Shown: piece after piece, positions 1 to 10,460 of the stretch
How positions within the stretch are numbered: the first letter of the stretch is position 1
Layout of the letters: each line of letters begins with the position of its first letter
Assembly: GCF_947179515.1 (NCBI RefSeq)
Contig: NC_067477.1
Span: forward strand, 144,932,465-144,996,464
Length of the DNA: 64,000 nt
DNA from: Apodemus sylvaticus
Taxonomy: Eukaryota > Chordata > Mammalia > Rodentia > Muridae
Reading direction: 5' to 3'
Program-made: the position numbers and the translations under genes
The notes under the pieces: model-generated
What the model saw: the letters and a program-made list of their open reading frames with translations, nothing else
What the model was told of the DNA's origin: nothing
The model's database searches: none

Positions 1-217
1 AAATTATCTTGTTTTTCCTAAACAACACGTTTTAACTCGAAAAGCTTTGGTGTTGCGTGTATGTCTAAACGTGTGGCCTCAAAGAGAATGCACAGGTGAG
101 TTTTCTCTCGAAAGAATATATAAGAATACCACGTTATAAGGAAATACAGTGTTGCAGAGAAAAGACAAATATGTACGTTTTGGAAACACTTTACGAGAAG
201 AAATAACGCATCGTACA
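1..217 (+). repeat. Type A monomer, representative (217 bp)
   Basis: First complete A monomer. In order it shows the A head TTATCTTGTTTTTCCTAAAC, the shared ACACGTT..AACTCGAAAAG block, the AAGCTT site, the GTCTAAACGTGTGGCCTC block and a TTTTCTCTCGAAAG block. After GGAAAT comes the A-only stretch (about 146-204) and then the tail CGCATCGTAC. B lacks the A-only stretch, which accounts for the 217 versus 159 bp difference. The phase start is a convention: I begin each monomer at AAATTA. Confidence 0.9.
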
Positions 218-376
218 AAATTACCTTGTATCTCCTAAACAACACGTTGTAACTCGAAAAGATTTGGTGTGGCGTGTACGTCTAAACGTGTAGCCTCAAA
301 AGAGAACCCACAGGAGGATTTTCTTTGGTCAAAATTTGTCAGAAAAGCACGTATTAAGGAAATCCTGCATCCTGCG
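218..376 (+). repeat. Type B monomer, representative (159 bp)
   Basis: First complete B monomer. It shares with A the CTAAACAACACGTTGTAACT block, the GTGTAGCCTCAAAAGAGAAC block and the ACGT(A/T)TTAAGGAAAT block. It differs by GATTTGGTGTGG in place of GCTTTGGTGTTG, by CCCACAGGAG in place of GCACAGGAG, and by TTTGGTCAAAATTTGTCAG where A has CTCGAAAGAATATGTAAG. It ends in the boundary sequence that in most dimers gives the CENP-B-box-like site; in this first copy that site is mutated (CCTGCATCCTGCG). Confidence 0.9.
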
Positions 377-1115
377 AAATTATCTTGTTTTTCCTAAACA
401 ATACGTTGTGACTTGAAAAGCTTTGGTGCTGCGTGTATGTCTAAGCGTGTAGCCTCAAAAGAGAATGCACAGGAGAATTTTCTCTCGAAAGAATATGTAA
501 GAATACCACGTTATAAGGAAATACAGTGTTGCAGAGTAAAGACAAATAGGTACTTATTGGAAACACTTTACGAGAAGAAATAATGTATCGTACAAAATTA
601 GCTTGTATCTCCTAAACAACAGTTGTAACTCGAAAAGATTCAGTGTGGCGTGTACATCTAAACGTGGAGCCTCAAAAGAGAACCCACAGAAGAATTTTCT
701 TTCGTCAAAATTTGTCAGAAAACCACGTTTTAAGAAAATCAGGCTTCGTGCGAAATTATCTTGTTTTCCTAAACAACACGTTGTAACTTGAAAAGCTTTG
801 GTGTTGCGTGTATGAATAAGCTTGTAGCCTCAAAAGAGAATGCGCAGGAGAGTTTTCTCTCGAAAGAATATGTAAGAATACCACGTTATTTGGAAATACA
901 GTGTTGCAGAGTAAAGACCAAATGTATGTATTGGAAACACTTTATGAGAAGAAATAACGCATGGTAAAATATTAGCTTGTATTTCCTAAACAACACGTTG
1001 CAACTCGAAAAGGTTTGGTGTGGTGTTTACATCTAAACGTGTAGCCTCAAAAGAGAACACACAGGAGAATTTTCTTTCGTCAAAATTTTTTTCAGAAAAC
1101 CACGTTTTGAGGAAA

Positions 1116-1132
1116 TCCCGGATCATCCGAAA
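1116..1132 (-). promoter_or_regulatory. CENP-B-box-like site, diverged spacer
   Basis: Minus strand TTTCGGATGATCCGGGA. Three substitutions relative to the local consensus all fall at unconstrained positions, and the nine essential positions remain. Confidence 0.6.
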
Positions 1133-1225
1133 TTATCTTGTTTTTCCTAAACAACACGTTGTAACTCGAAAAGCTTTGGGGTTGCGTGTATGTCTAAACG
1201 TGTGGCCTCTAAAGAGAACGCACAG

Positions 1226-1239
1226 GAGAGTTTTCTCTC
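1226..1239. repeat. Short hairpin GAGAG-TTTT-CTCTC in A monomer
   Basis: A perfect five-base stem with a T4 loop, present in most A monomers on the A reading strand. B has GAGAATTTTCTTTC here, which destroys the stem, so this is a second dyad specific to A. Confidence 0.6.
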
Positions 1240-1491
1240 GAAAGAATATGTAAGAATACCACGTTATAAGGAAATACAGTGTTGCAGAGTAAAGACAAAT
1301 ACGTACATATTGTAAACACTTTACGAGAAGAAATAACGCATCTACAAAATTAGCTTGTATCTCCTAAACAACACGTTGTAACTCGAAAGGATTTGGTGTG
1401 GCGTGAACGTCTAAACGTGTAGCCTCAAAAGAGAACCCACAGGAGAATTTTCGTTCGTCAAAATTTGTCAGAAAACCACGTTTTAAGGAAA

Positions 1492-1508
1492 TCCCGCATC
1501 GTGCGAAA
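1492..1508 (-). promoter_or_regulatory. CENP-B-box-like site at B/A boundary
   Basis: On the minus strand this reads TTTCGCACGATGCGGGA, matching all nine fixed positions of NTTCGNNNNANNCGGGN and 13 of 17 positions of the human box YTTCGTTGGAARCGGGA. Of the 19 B/A boundaries up to 7.2 kb I count 12 that satisfy the pattern: starts 1,116, 1,492, 2,246, 2,622, 2,998, 3,752, 4,126, 4,503, 4,881, 5,257, 5,634 and 7,141. The motif is seen directly; binding by any CENP-B-like protein is inference. Confidence 0.7.
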
Positions 1509-1739
1509 TTATTTTGTTTTCCAAAACAACACGTTGTAACTTGAAAACCTTTGGTGTTGCGTGTATGTCTAAGCGTGTAGCCTCAAAAGAGAACGCACAG
1601 CAGAGGTTTCTCTTGAAAGAATATTTAAGAATACCACGTAATATGGAAATACAGTGTTGCAGAGTAAAGACAAATATGTACATATTGGAAACACTTTACA
1701 AGAAGAAATAACTCATGGTACAAAATTAGCCTGTATCTC

Positions 1740-3244
1740 CTAAACAACACGTTGTGACCCAAAAGGATTTGATGTGGTGATTACATCTAAACATGTAGCC
1801 TCAAAAGAGAACCCACAGGAGTATTTTCTTTCGTCAAAATTTTTTCAGAAAACCACGTTTTAAGGAAATCCATCATCGTGCGAAATTATTTCTTTTTTCC
1901 TAAACAACACGTTGTAACTCGAAAAGCTTTTGTGTTACGTGTATGTCTAAGCGTGTAGACTCAAAAGAGAATGCACAGTAGAGTATTCTCTCGAACAAAT
2001 ATGTAAGAATACCACGTAATAAGGAAATACAGTGTTCCAGAGTAAAGACAGATACATACGTATTGGAAACCCTTTACGAGATGGAATAATACATCGTAAA
2101 AAATTAGCTTGTATTTCCTAAACAACACGTTGTAACTCGAAAAGATTTGGTGTGGCGTGTACGTTGAAACGTGTATCCTCAAAAGAGAACCCACAGGAGA
2201 ATTTTCTTTCGTCAAAATTTGTCAGAAAACCACATTTTAAGGAAATCCCGCATCATGCGAAATTATCTTGTTTTTCCTAAACAACACGTTGTAACTCGAA
2301 AAGATTTGGTGTTGCGTGTATGTCTAAACGTGTGGCCTCAAAGAGAACGCACAGGAGAGTTTTCTCTCAAAAGAATATATAAGAATACGACATTATAAGG
2401 AAATACAGTGTTGCAGTGTAAAGACAAATACGTACGTATTGGAAACACTTTATGAAAAAAAGTAGCGCATCATAAAAAATTAGCTTGTATCTCCTAAACA
2501 ACACTTTGTAACTCGAAATGATTTGGTGTGGCGTGTATGTCTAAACATGTAGCCTCAAAAGAGAACCCACAGGAGAATTATTTTTGGTAAAAATTTGTCA
2601 GAAAAACACGTATTAAGGAAATCCCGCATCGTGCGAAATTATCTTGTTTTTCCTAAACAACACGTTGTGACTCGAAAAGCTTTGGTGCTGCGTGTATGTC
2701 TAAGCGTGTTGCCTCAAAAGAGAACGCAGAGGAGAGTTTTCTCTCGAAAGAATATGTAAGAATACCACGTTATAAGTAAATACAGTGTTGCAGAGTAAAG
2801 ACAAATAGGTACTTATTGGAAACACTTTAAGAGAAAAAATAATGTATCGTACAAAATTAGCTTGTATCTCCTAAACAACACGTTGTAACTCGAAAAGATT
2901 TGGTGTGGCATGTACGTCTAAACGTGTAGCCTCAAAAGGGAACCCACAGGAGAATTTTCTTTCGTCAAAATTTGTCAGAAACCAAGTTTTAAAGAAATCC
3001 CGCATCGTGCGAAATTATCTTGTTTTTCCTAAACAACACGTTGTAACTTGAAAAGCTTTGGTGTTGCGTGTATGTCTAAGCGTGTAGCCTCAAAAGAGAA
3101 CGCACAGGGGAGTTTTCTCTCGAAAGAATATGTAAGAATACCACGTTATTTGGAAATACAGTGTTGCAGAGTAAAGACCAATATGTATGTATTTGAAACA
3201 CTTTATGAGAAGAAATAACGCATGGTAAAAATTAGCTTGTATCT
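1740..3244 (+). repeat. 1.505-kb (four-dimer) tandem repeat, copy 1
   Basis: Four dimers repeated directly at 3,245-4,750. The shared ordered markers are the B variant GTGATTACATCTAA, the A variant AGACTCAAAAGAGAATGCACAG with AGTATTCTCTCGAAC, the B variant GTACGTTGAAACGTG, the B variant with ATTATTTTTGGT, and AAAAGGGAA in the last B. Confidence 0.75.
2246..2262 (-). promoter_or_regulatory. CENP-B-box-like site, CATG spacer variant
   Basis: Minus strand TTTCGCATGATGCGGGA. The change falls in the unconstrained NNNN part, so the essential positions are kept. Confidence 0.65.
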
Positions 3245-4750
3245 CCTAAACAACACGTTGCAACTCGAAAAGGTTTGGTGTGGTGATTACATCTAAATGT
3301 GTAGCCTCAAAAGAGAACCCACAGGAGTATTTTCTTTCGTCAAAATTTTTTCAGAAAACCACGTTTTAAGGAAATCCATCATCGTGCGAAATTATTTTGT
3401 TTTTCCTAAACAACACGTTGTAACTCGAAAAGCTTTTGTGTTGCGTGTATGTCTAAGCGTGTAGACTCAAAAGAGAATGCACAGTAGAGTATTCTCTCGA
3501 ACAAATATGTAAGAATACCACGTTATAAGGAAATACAGTGTTGCAGAGTAAAGACAGATACATACGTATTGGAAACCCTTTACGAGAAGGAATAATACAT
3601 CGTACAAAATTAGCTTGTATTTCCTAAACAACACGTTGTAACTCGAAAAGGTTTGGTGTGGCGTGTACGTTGAAACGTGTAGCCTCAAAAGAGAACCCAC
3701 AGGAGAATTTTCTTTCGTCAAAATTTGTCAAAAAACCACATTTTAAGGAAATCCCGCATCGTGCGAAATTATCTTGTTTTTCCTAAACAACACGTTTTAA
3801 CTCGAAAAGCTTTGGTGTTGCGTTTATGTCTAAACGTGTGGCCTCAAAGAAAACGCACAGGAGAGTTTTCTCCGAAAGAATATATAAGAATACCACATTA
3901 TAAGGAAATACATTGTTGCAGAGTAAAGAAAATACATACGTATTGGAAACACTTTATGAAAAGAAGTAACGCATCATAAAAAATTAGCTTGTATCTCCTA
4001 AACAACACTTTGTAACTCGTAATGATTTCATGTGGCGTGTACGTCTAAACATGTAGCCTCAAAAGAGAACCCACAGGAGAATTATTTTTGGTCAAAATTT
4101 GTCAGAAAACCACGTATTAAGGAAATCCCGCATCGTGCGAAATTATCTTGTTTTTCCTAAACAACACGTTGTGACTCGAAAAGCTTTGGTGCTGCGTGTA
4201 TGTCTAAGCGTGTTGCCTCAAAAGAGAACGCACAGGAGAGTTTTCTCTCGAAAGAATATATAAGAATACCACGTTATAAGGAAATACAGTGTTGCAGAGT
4301 AAAGACAAATAGGTACTTATTGGAAACACTTTACGAGAAGAAATAATGTATCGTACAAAATTAGCTTGTATCTCCTAAAAAACACGTTGTAACTCGAAAA
4401 GATTTGGTGTGGCATGTACGTCTAAACGAGTAGCCTCAAAAGGGAAACCACAGGAGAATTTTCTTTCGTCAAAATTTGTCAGAAAACCACGTTTTAAGGA
4501 AATCCCGCATCGTGCGAAATTATCTAGTTTTTCCTAAACAACACGTTGTAACTCGAAAAGCATTGGTGTTTCGTGAATGTCTAAGCGTGTAGCCTCAATA
4601 GAGAACGCACAGGAGAGTTTTCTCTCGAAAGAATATGTAAGAATACCACGTTATTTGGAAATACAGTGTTGCAGAGTAAAGACCAATATGTATGTATTGG
4701 AAACACTTTATAAGAAGAAATAACGCATGGTAAAATATTAGCTTGTATCT
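3245..4750 (+). repeat. 1.505-kb (four-dimer) tandem repeat, copy 2
   Basis: Second copy of the four-dimer block of 1,740-3,244. Some markers reappear near 6,670-7,110 (GTGATTACATC, then GTACGTTGAAACGTG), about nine dimers further on. A still older third copy was therefore probably broken up by later exchange. Confidence 0.75.
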
Positions 4751-5255
4751 CCTAAACAACACGTTGCAACTCGAAAAGGTTTGGTGTGGTGTTTACATCT
4801 AAACGTGTAGCCTCAAAAGAGAACACACAGGAGAATTTTCTTTCGTCAAAATTTTTTCAGAAAACCACGTTTTAACGAAATCCCGCATCATGCGAAATTA
4901 TCTTGTTTTTCCTAAACAACACGTTGTAACTCGAAAAGCTTTGGGGTTGCGTGTATGTCTAAACGTGTGGCCTCTAAAGAGAACGCACAGGAGAGTTTTC
5001 TCTCGAAAGAATATGTAAGAATACCACGTTATAAGGAAATACAGTGTTGCAGAGTAAAGACAAATACGTACATATTGTAAACACTTTACGAGAAGAAATA
5101 ACGCATCTACAAAATTAGCTTGTATCTCCTAAACAACACATTGTAACTCGAAAGGATTTGGTGTGGCGTGAACGTCTAAACGTGTAGCCTCAAAAGAGAA
5201 CCCACAGGAGAATTTTCGTTCGTCAAAATTTTTCAGAAAACCACGTTTTAAGGAA
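4185..5255 (+). repeat. 3.765-kb-spaced duplication, copy 2
   Basis: Partner of 420-1,490. The same ordered set of diagnostic variants appears at an offset of about 3,765 bp. The end points are approximate because flanking dimers are themselves similar. Confidence 0.7.
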
Positions 5256-7140
5256 ATCCCGCATCGTGCGAAATTATTTTGTTTTTCCTAAACAACACGT
5301 TGTGACTCGAAAATCTTTGGTGCTGCGTGTATGTCTAAGCGTGTAGCCTCAAAAGAGAACGCACAGGAGAGTTTTCTCTCGAAAGAATATGTAAGAATAC
5401 CACGTTATAAGGAAATACAGTGTTGCAGAGTAAAGACAAATAGGTACTTATTGGAAACACTTTAAGAGAAGAAATAATGTATCGTACAAAATTAGCTTGT
5501 ATCTCCTAAACAACACGTTGTAACTTGAAAAGATTTGGTGTGGCGTGTACATCTAAACGTGTAGCCTCAAAAGGGAACCCTCAGGAGAATTTTCTTTCAT
5601 CAAAATTTGTCAGAAAACCACGTTTTAAGGAAATCCCGCATCATGCGAAATTATCTTGTTTTTCCTAAACAACACGTTGTAACTCGAAAAGCATTGGTGT
5701 TTCGTGTATGTCTAAGCGTGTAGCCTCAAAAGAGAACACACAGGAGAGTTTTCTCTCCAAAGAATATGTAAGAATACCAAGTTATTTGGAAATATAATGT
5801 TGCAGAGTAAAGACCAATAAGTATATATTGGAAACACTTTATGAGAAGAAATAACACATTGTAAAAAATTAGCTTGTATCTCCTAAACAACACGTTGTAA
5901 CTCGAAAAGGTTTGGTTTGGTGTTTACATCTAAACGTGTAGCCTCAAAAGACAACCCACAGGAGAATTTTCTTTCGTCAAAATTTTTTCAGAAAACCACG
6001 TTTTAAGGAAATCCCGCATCATGCTAAATTATCTTGTTTTTCCTAAACAACACGTTGTAACTCGCAAAGCTTTAGGGTTGCATGTATGTCTAAAAGTGTG
6101 GCCTCTAAAGAGAACGCACAGGAGAGTTTTCTCTCGAAAGAATATGTAAGAATACCACATTATAAGAAATACAGTGTTGCAGAGTAAAAACAAATACGTA
6201 CGTATTGAAAACACTTTACGAGAAGAAATAACGCATCGTACAATATTAGCTTGTATCTCCAAAACTACATGTTGTAACTCGAAAAGATTTGGTGTGGCGT
6301 GTACGTCTAAACGTGTAGCCTCAAAAGAGAACCCACAGGAGAATTTTCTTTCGTCAAAATTTTTCAGAAAACCACGTTTTAAGGAAATCCCGCATTGTGC
6401 GTAATTATTTTGTTTTTCCAAAACAACGCGTTGTAACTCGAAAAGCTTTGGAGTTGCGTGTATGTCTAAGCATGTAGCCTCAAAAGAGATCGCACAGGAG
6501 AGGTTTCTCTCGAAAGAATATGTAAGAATACCACGTTATATGGAAATACAGTGTTGCAGAGTAAAGACAAATATGTACGTATTGGAAACACTTTACCAGA
6601 AGAAATAACACATGGTTCAAAATTAGCTTGTATCTCCTAAACAACACGTTGTGACTCAAAAGGATTTGATGTGGTGATTACATCTAAACGTGTAGCCTCA
6701 AAACAGAACCCACAGGAGTATTTTCCTTCGTCAAAATTTTTTCAGAAACCACGTTTTAAGGAAATCCAGCATCGTGCGAAATTATTTTGTTTTTCCTAAA
6801 CAACATGTTGTAACTCGAAAAGCTTTGGTGTTGCGTGTATGTCTAAGCGTGTAGCCTAAAAGAGAACGCACAGTAGAGTATTCTCTCGAAAGAATATGTA
6901 AGAATACCACGTTATAAGGAAATACAGTGTTGCAGAGTAAAGACAGATACATACGTATTGGAAACACTTTACGAGAAGGAATAATACATCGTACAAAATT
7001 AGCTTGTATTTCCTAAACAACACGTTGTAACTCGAAGAGATTTGGTGTGGCATGTACGTTGAAACGTGTAGACTCAAAAGAGAACCCACAGGAGAATTTT
7101 CTTTCGTCAAATTTTGTCAGAAAACCACGTTTTAAGGAAA

Positions 7141-7157
7141 TCCCGCATCGTGCGAAA
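7141..7157 (-). promoter_or_regulatory. CENP-B-box-like site near the 5.365-kb HOR edge
   Basis: Minus strand TTTCGCACGATGCGGGA, consensus form. The three preceding boundaries (about 6,014, 6,388 and 6,767) are each broken by single changes in the TTCG or CGGG core. Confidence 0.65.
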
Positions 7158-8502
7158 TTATCTTGTTCTTCCTAGACAACACGTTTTAACTCGAAAAGCT
7201 TTGGTGTTGCGTGTCCTTCTAAACATGTGGCCTCAAAGAGAACGCACAGGAGAGTTTTCTCTCGAAAGAATATATAAGAATACCACGTTATGAGGAAATA
7301 CAATGTTGCAGAGTAAAGACAAATACATACGTATTGGAAACACTTTACGAGAAGAAATAACGCATCGTACAAAATAAGCTTGTATCTCCTAAACAACACG
7401 TTGTAACTCGAAAAAATTTGGTGTGGTGTGTACTTCTAAACGTTTAGCCTCAAAAGAGAACCCACAGGAGAATTTTCTTTGGTCAAAATTTGTCAGAAAA
7501 CCACGTATTAAGGAAATCTCACTTCGTGCGGAATTATCTTGTTTTTCCTAAACAACACGTTGTGACTCGAAAAGCGTTGGTGCTGTGTGCATGTCTAAGC
7601 GTGTAGCCTCAAAAGAGAACGCACAGGAGACTTTTCTCTAGAAAGAATATGTAAGAATACCACGTTATAAGGAAATACAGTGTTGCAGAGTAAAGACAGA
7701 TACATACATATTGGAAACACTTTACAAGAAGAAGTAATGCATTGTACAAAATTAGCTTGTATTTCCTAAAAAGCACGTTGTAACTCGAAAAGATTTGCTG
7801 TGGCGTGTACGTCTAAACGTGTAGCCTCTAAAGAGAATACACAGGAGAATTTTCTTTGGTCAAAATTTGTCAGAAAACCACATTTTAAGGAAATCCCGCA
7901 TCGTGCAAAATTATCTTGTTTTTCCTAATCAACAAGTTGTAACTCGAAAACCTTTGGTGTAGCGTGTATGTCTAAGCGTGTAGCCTCAAAAGTGAACGCA
8001 CAGGAGAGTTTTCTCTCGAAAGAATATGTAAGAATACCAAGTTATAAGGAAATACAGTGTTGCAGAATAAAGACAAATACATATGTATTGGAAACAGTTT
8101 ACAAGACAAAATATCGCATTGCATAAAATTAGCTTGTTTCTCCTAAACAACACGTCGTAACTCGAAAAGATTTGGTGTGGCGTGTACGTCTAAACGTGTA
8201 GCCTTATAGGAGAACCCACAAGAGAATTTTCTTTGGTCAAAATTTGTCAGAAAACCACGTTTTAAGGAAATCCCACATCTTGAGAAATTATCTTGTTTTT
8301 CCTAAACAACACGTTGTAACTCGAAAAGCTTTGGTATTGGGTGTATGTCTAAGAATGTAGCCTCAAAAGAGAACGCACAGGAGAGTTTTCTCTCGAAAGA
8401 ATATGTAAGAATACCACGTTATATGGAAAAACAGTGTTGCAGAGTAAAGACAAATATGTACGTATTGGAAACACTTTACGAGAAGAAATAACGCAAAGTA
8501 AA

Positions 8503-8717
8503 AAATTAGCTTGTAACTCCTGAACACACGTTGTAACTCGAAAGGATTTGGTGTAGTGTTTACATCTAAAGGTGTAGCCTCAAAAGAGAACCCACAGGAG
8601 AATTTTCTCTCGAAAGAATATGTAAGAATACCACGTTATAAGGAAATACAGTGTGGCACAGTAAAGACAAATACATACATAATGGAAGCACTTTATGAGA
8701 GAAATAACGCATCTTGC
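8503..8717 (+). repeat. B-head/A-tail hybrid monomer
   Basis: Starts with a B-type head (TTAGCTTGTAACTCC, GATTTGGTG, CCCACAGGAGAATTTTCT) and then switches to the A body (CTCGAAAGAATATGTAAG, the A-only block, GAGAGAAATAACGC). It is followed by a normal B, so two B-type heads are consecutive. The exchange point lies in the shared GGAGA(A/G)TTTTCT stretch near 8,600-8,615. Confidence 0.85.
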
Positions 8718-9045
8718 AAAATTAGCTTGTATGTCCTAAACAACACGTTGTAACTCGAAAAGATTTGGTGTGGCGTGTACGTCTAAAAGTGTAGCCTCAA
8801 AAGAGTACCCACAGGAGAGTTTTCTTTCCTCAAAATTTGTCAGAAAACCACGTTTTAAGTAAATCCCGCATCCTGCGAAATTATATTGTTTTTCCTTATC
8901 AACACGTTGAAACTAGAAAAGCTTTGGTGTTGCGTGTATGCCTAAGCGTGTAGCCTCAAAAGGGAATGCACGGGAGAGTTTTCTCTCGAAGGAATATGTA
9001 AGAACACCACGTTATAAGGAAATATATTGCTGCAGAGTAAAGACA

Positions 9046-9059
9046 AATACGTACGTATT
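9046..9059. repeat. 14-bp perfect palindrome in A monomer
   Basis: AATACGTACGTATT is its own reverse complement. Other intact examples are 11,550-11,563 and 29,224-29,237. It contains ACGT cores, which could be protein sites or simply extrude as a cruciform; the sequence does not decide. Confidence 0.7.
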
Positions 9060-10236
9060 GGAAACACATTATGAGAAGAAATAACGCATGGTAAAAATTA
9101 GCTTGTATCTCTGAAACAACACGTGGTAACTCAAAATGATTTGGTGTGGCATGTACATCTAAACGTGTAGCCTCAAAAGAGAACCCACAGGAAATTTTCT
9201 TACATCAAAATTTGTCAGAAAACTACGTTTTAAAGAAATCCCGCATCGTGCGAAATTATCTTGTTTTTCCTAATCAACAGGTTGTAACTCGAAAAGCTTT
9301 GGTGTTGCGTGTATGTCTAAGCGTGTAGCCTCCAAACAGAACGCACAGGATAGTTTTCTCTCGAAAGAATATGTAAGAATACCACGTTATAAGGAAATAC
9401 AGTGTTGCAGAGTTTAGACAAATACGTACTTATTGGAAACACTTTAGGAGAAGAAATAACGCATCATGCAAAATTAGCTTGTATCTCCTAAACAACACGT
9501 TGTAACTCGACAAGATTTGGTGTGGCGTGTATGTCTAAACGTGTAGCCTCAAAAGAGAACCCACAGGAGAGTGTTCTTTCGTCAAAATTTGTTAGAAAAC
9601 CACATTTTAAGGAAATACCGCATCGTGCGAAATTATCTTGTTTTTCCTAAACAACATGTTGTAACTCGAAAAGCTTTGGTGTTGCGTGTATGTCTAAGCG
9701 TGTAGCCTCAAAAGAGAACGAACAGGAGAGTTTTCTTCCGAAAGAATATGTAGGAATACCACGTTATAAGGAAATACAGTGTTGCAGAGTAAAGACAAAT
9801 GCATACTTATTGGAAACACTTAAGCTTTACGAGAAGAAATAACACATAGTAAAAATTAGTTTGTATATCCTAAACAACACGTTATAACTCGAAAGGATTT
9901 GGTGTGGCGTGTACGTCTAAACGTGTAGCCTCAAAAGAGAACCCACAGGAGAATTTTGTTTCAACAAAATTTGTCAGAAAACCACGTTTTAAGGAAATCC
10001 CGCATCATGCGAAATTATCTTGTTTTTCCTAAACAACACGTTGTAACTCGAAAAGCTTTGGTGTTGCGTGAATGTCTAAGCGTGTAGCCTCCAAAGAGAA
10101 CGCACAGGAGCGTTTTCTCTCGAAAGAATATGTAAGAATACCACGTTATAAGGAAATACAGTGTTGCAGAGTAGAGGCAAATATATACATATTGGAAACA
10201 CTTAAACTTTACGAGAAGAAATAATTCATCGTTAAA

Positions 10237-10460
10237 AAATTAGCTTGTATCTGCTAAACAACAAGTTGTAACTCATAAAAGATTTGGTGTGGCATGTACG
10301 TCTAAACGTGTAGCCTCAAAAGAGACCGCACAGGAGAGTTTTCTCCCGAAAGAATATGTAGGAATACTACGTTATAAGGAAATACAGTGTTGCAGAGTAA
10401 AGACAAATACATACTTATTGGAAACACTTAAGCTTTACGAGAAGAAAAAACACATAGTAC
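10237..10460 (+). repeat. Second B/A hybrid monomer, made by a 608-bp duplication
   Basis: A B head (TTAGCTTGTATCTGC) runs into an A body with TTCTCCCGAAAG, TGTAGGAATAC and CACTTAAGCTTTACGAG. The markers TGTAGGAATAC, CTTAAGCTTTACGAG, CACATAGTA and GAATTTTGTTTCA occur near 9,740-9,960 and again near 10,350-10,570. This fits a tandem duplication of about 608 bp, close to one dimer plus one A, that fused B to A. Confidence 0.8.

Larger units (their letters stand above)
420..1490 (+). repeat. 3.765-kb-spaced duplication, copy 1
   Basis: This stretch matches 4,185-5,255 at an offset of about 3,765 bp (ten dimers). Shared private variants are GGTGCTGCGTG, AAATAGGTACTTATTGG, TTATTTGGAAATACAG with GTAAAGACCAA, GTGTGGTGTTTACATC, and CTTTGGGGTTGCG with GTGTGGCCTCTAAAG. 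Similarity weakens just past 1,500, where A reads TTTTCCAAAACAAC here but TTTTTCCTAAACAAC in the partner. Confidence 0.7.

Noticed and set aside
2200..2220. CENP-B-box-like reading of the TTTCGTCAAAATTTGTC segment in B
   Set aside because: It has TTTCG but lacks the A at position 10-13 spacing with CGGG, so only the first half fits. The better and consistent match is at the B/A boundary.
6029..6421. Open reading frame of about 130 codons, among the longest in the window
   Set aside because: It is simply repeat DNA free of stops for slightly over one dimer on the strand opposite the A/B reading direction. Similar frames recur at the dimer and HOR periods on both strands, are rich in Cys, Phe and Tyr from the repeat composition, and differ by frameshifts between copies. 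No domain, start context or codon constraint was seen.
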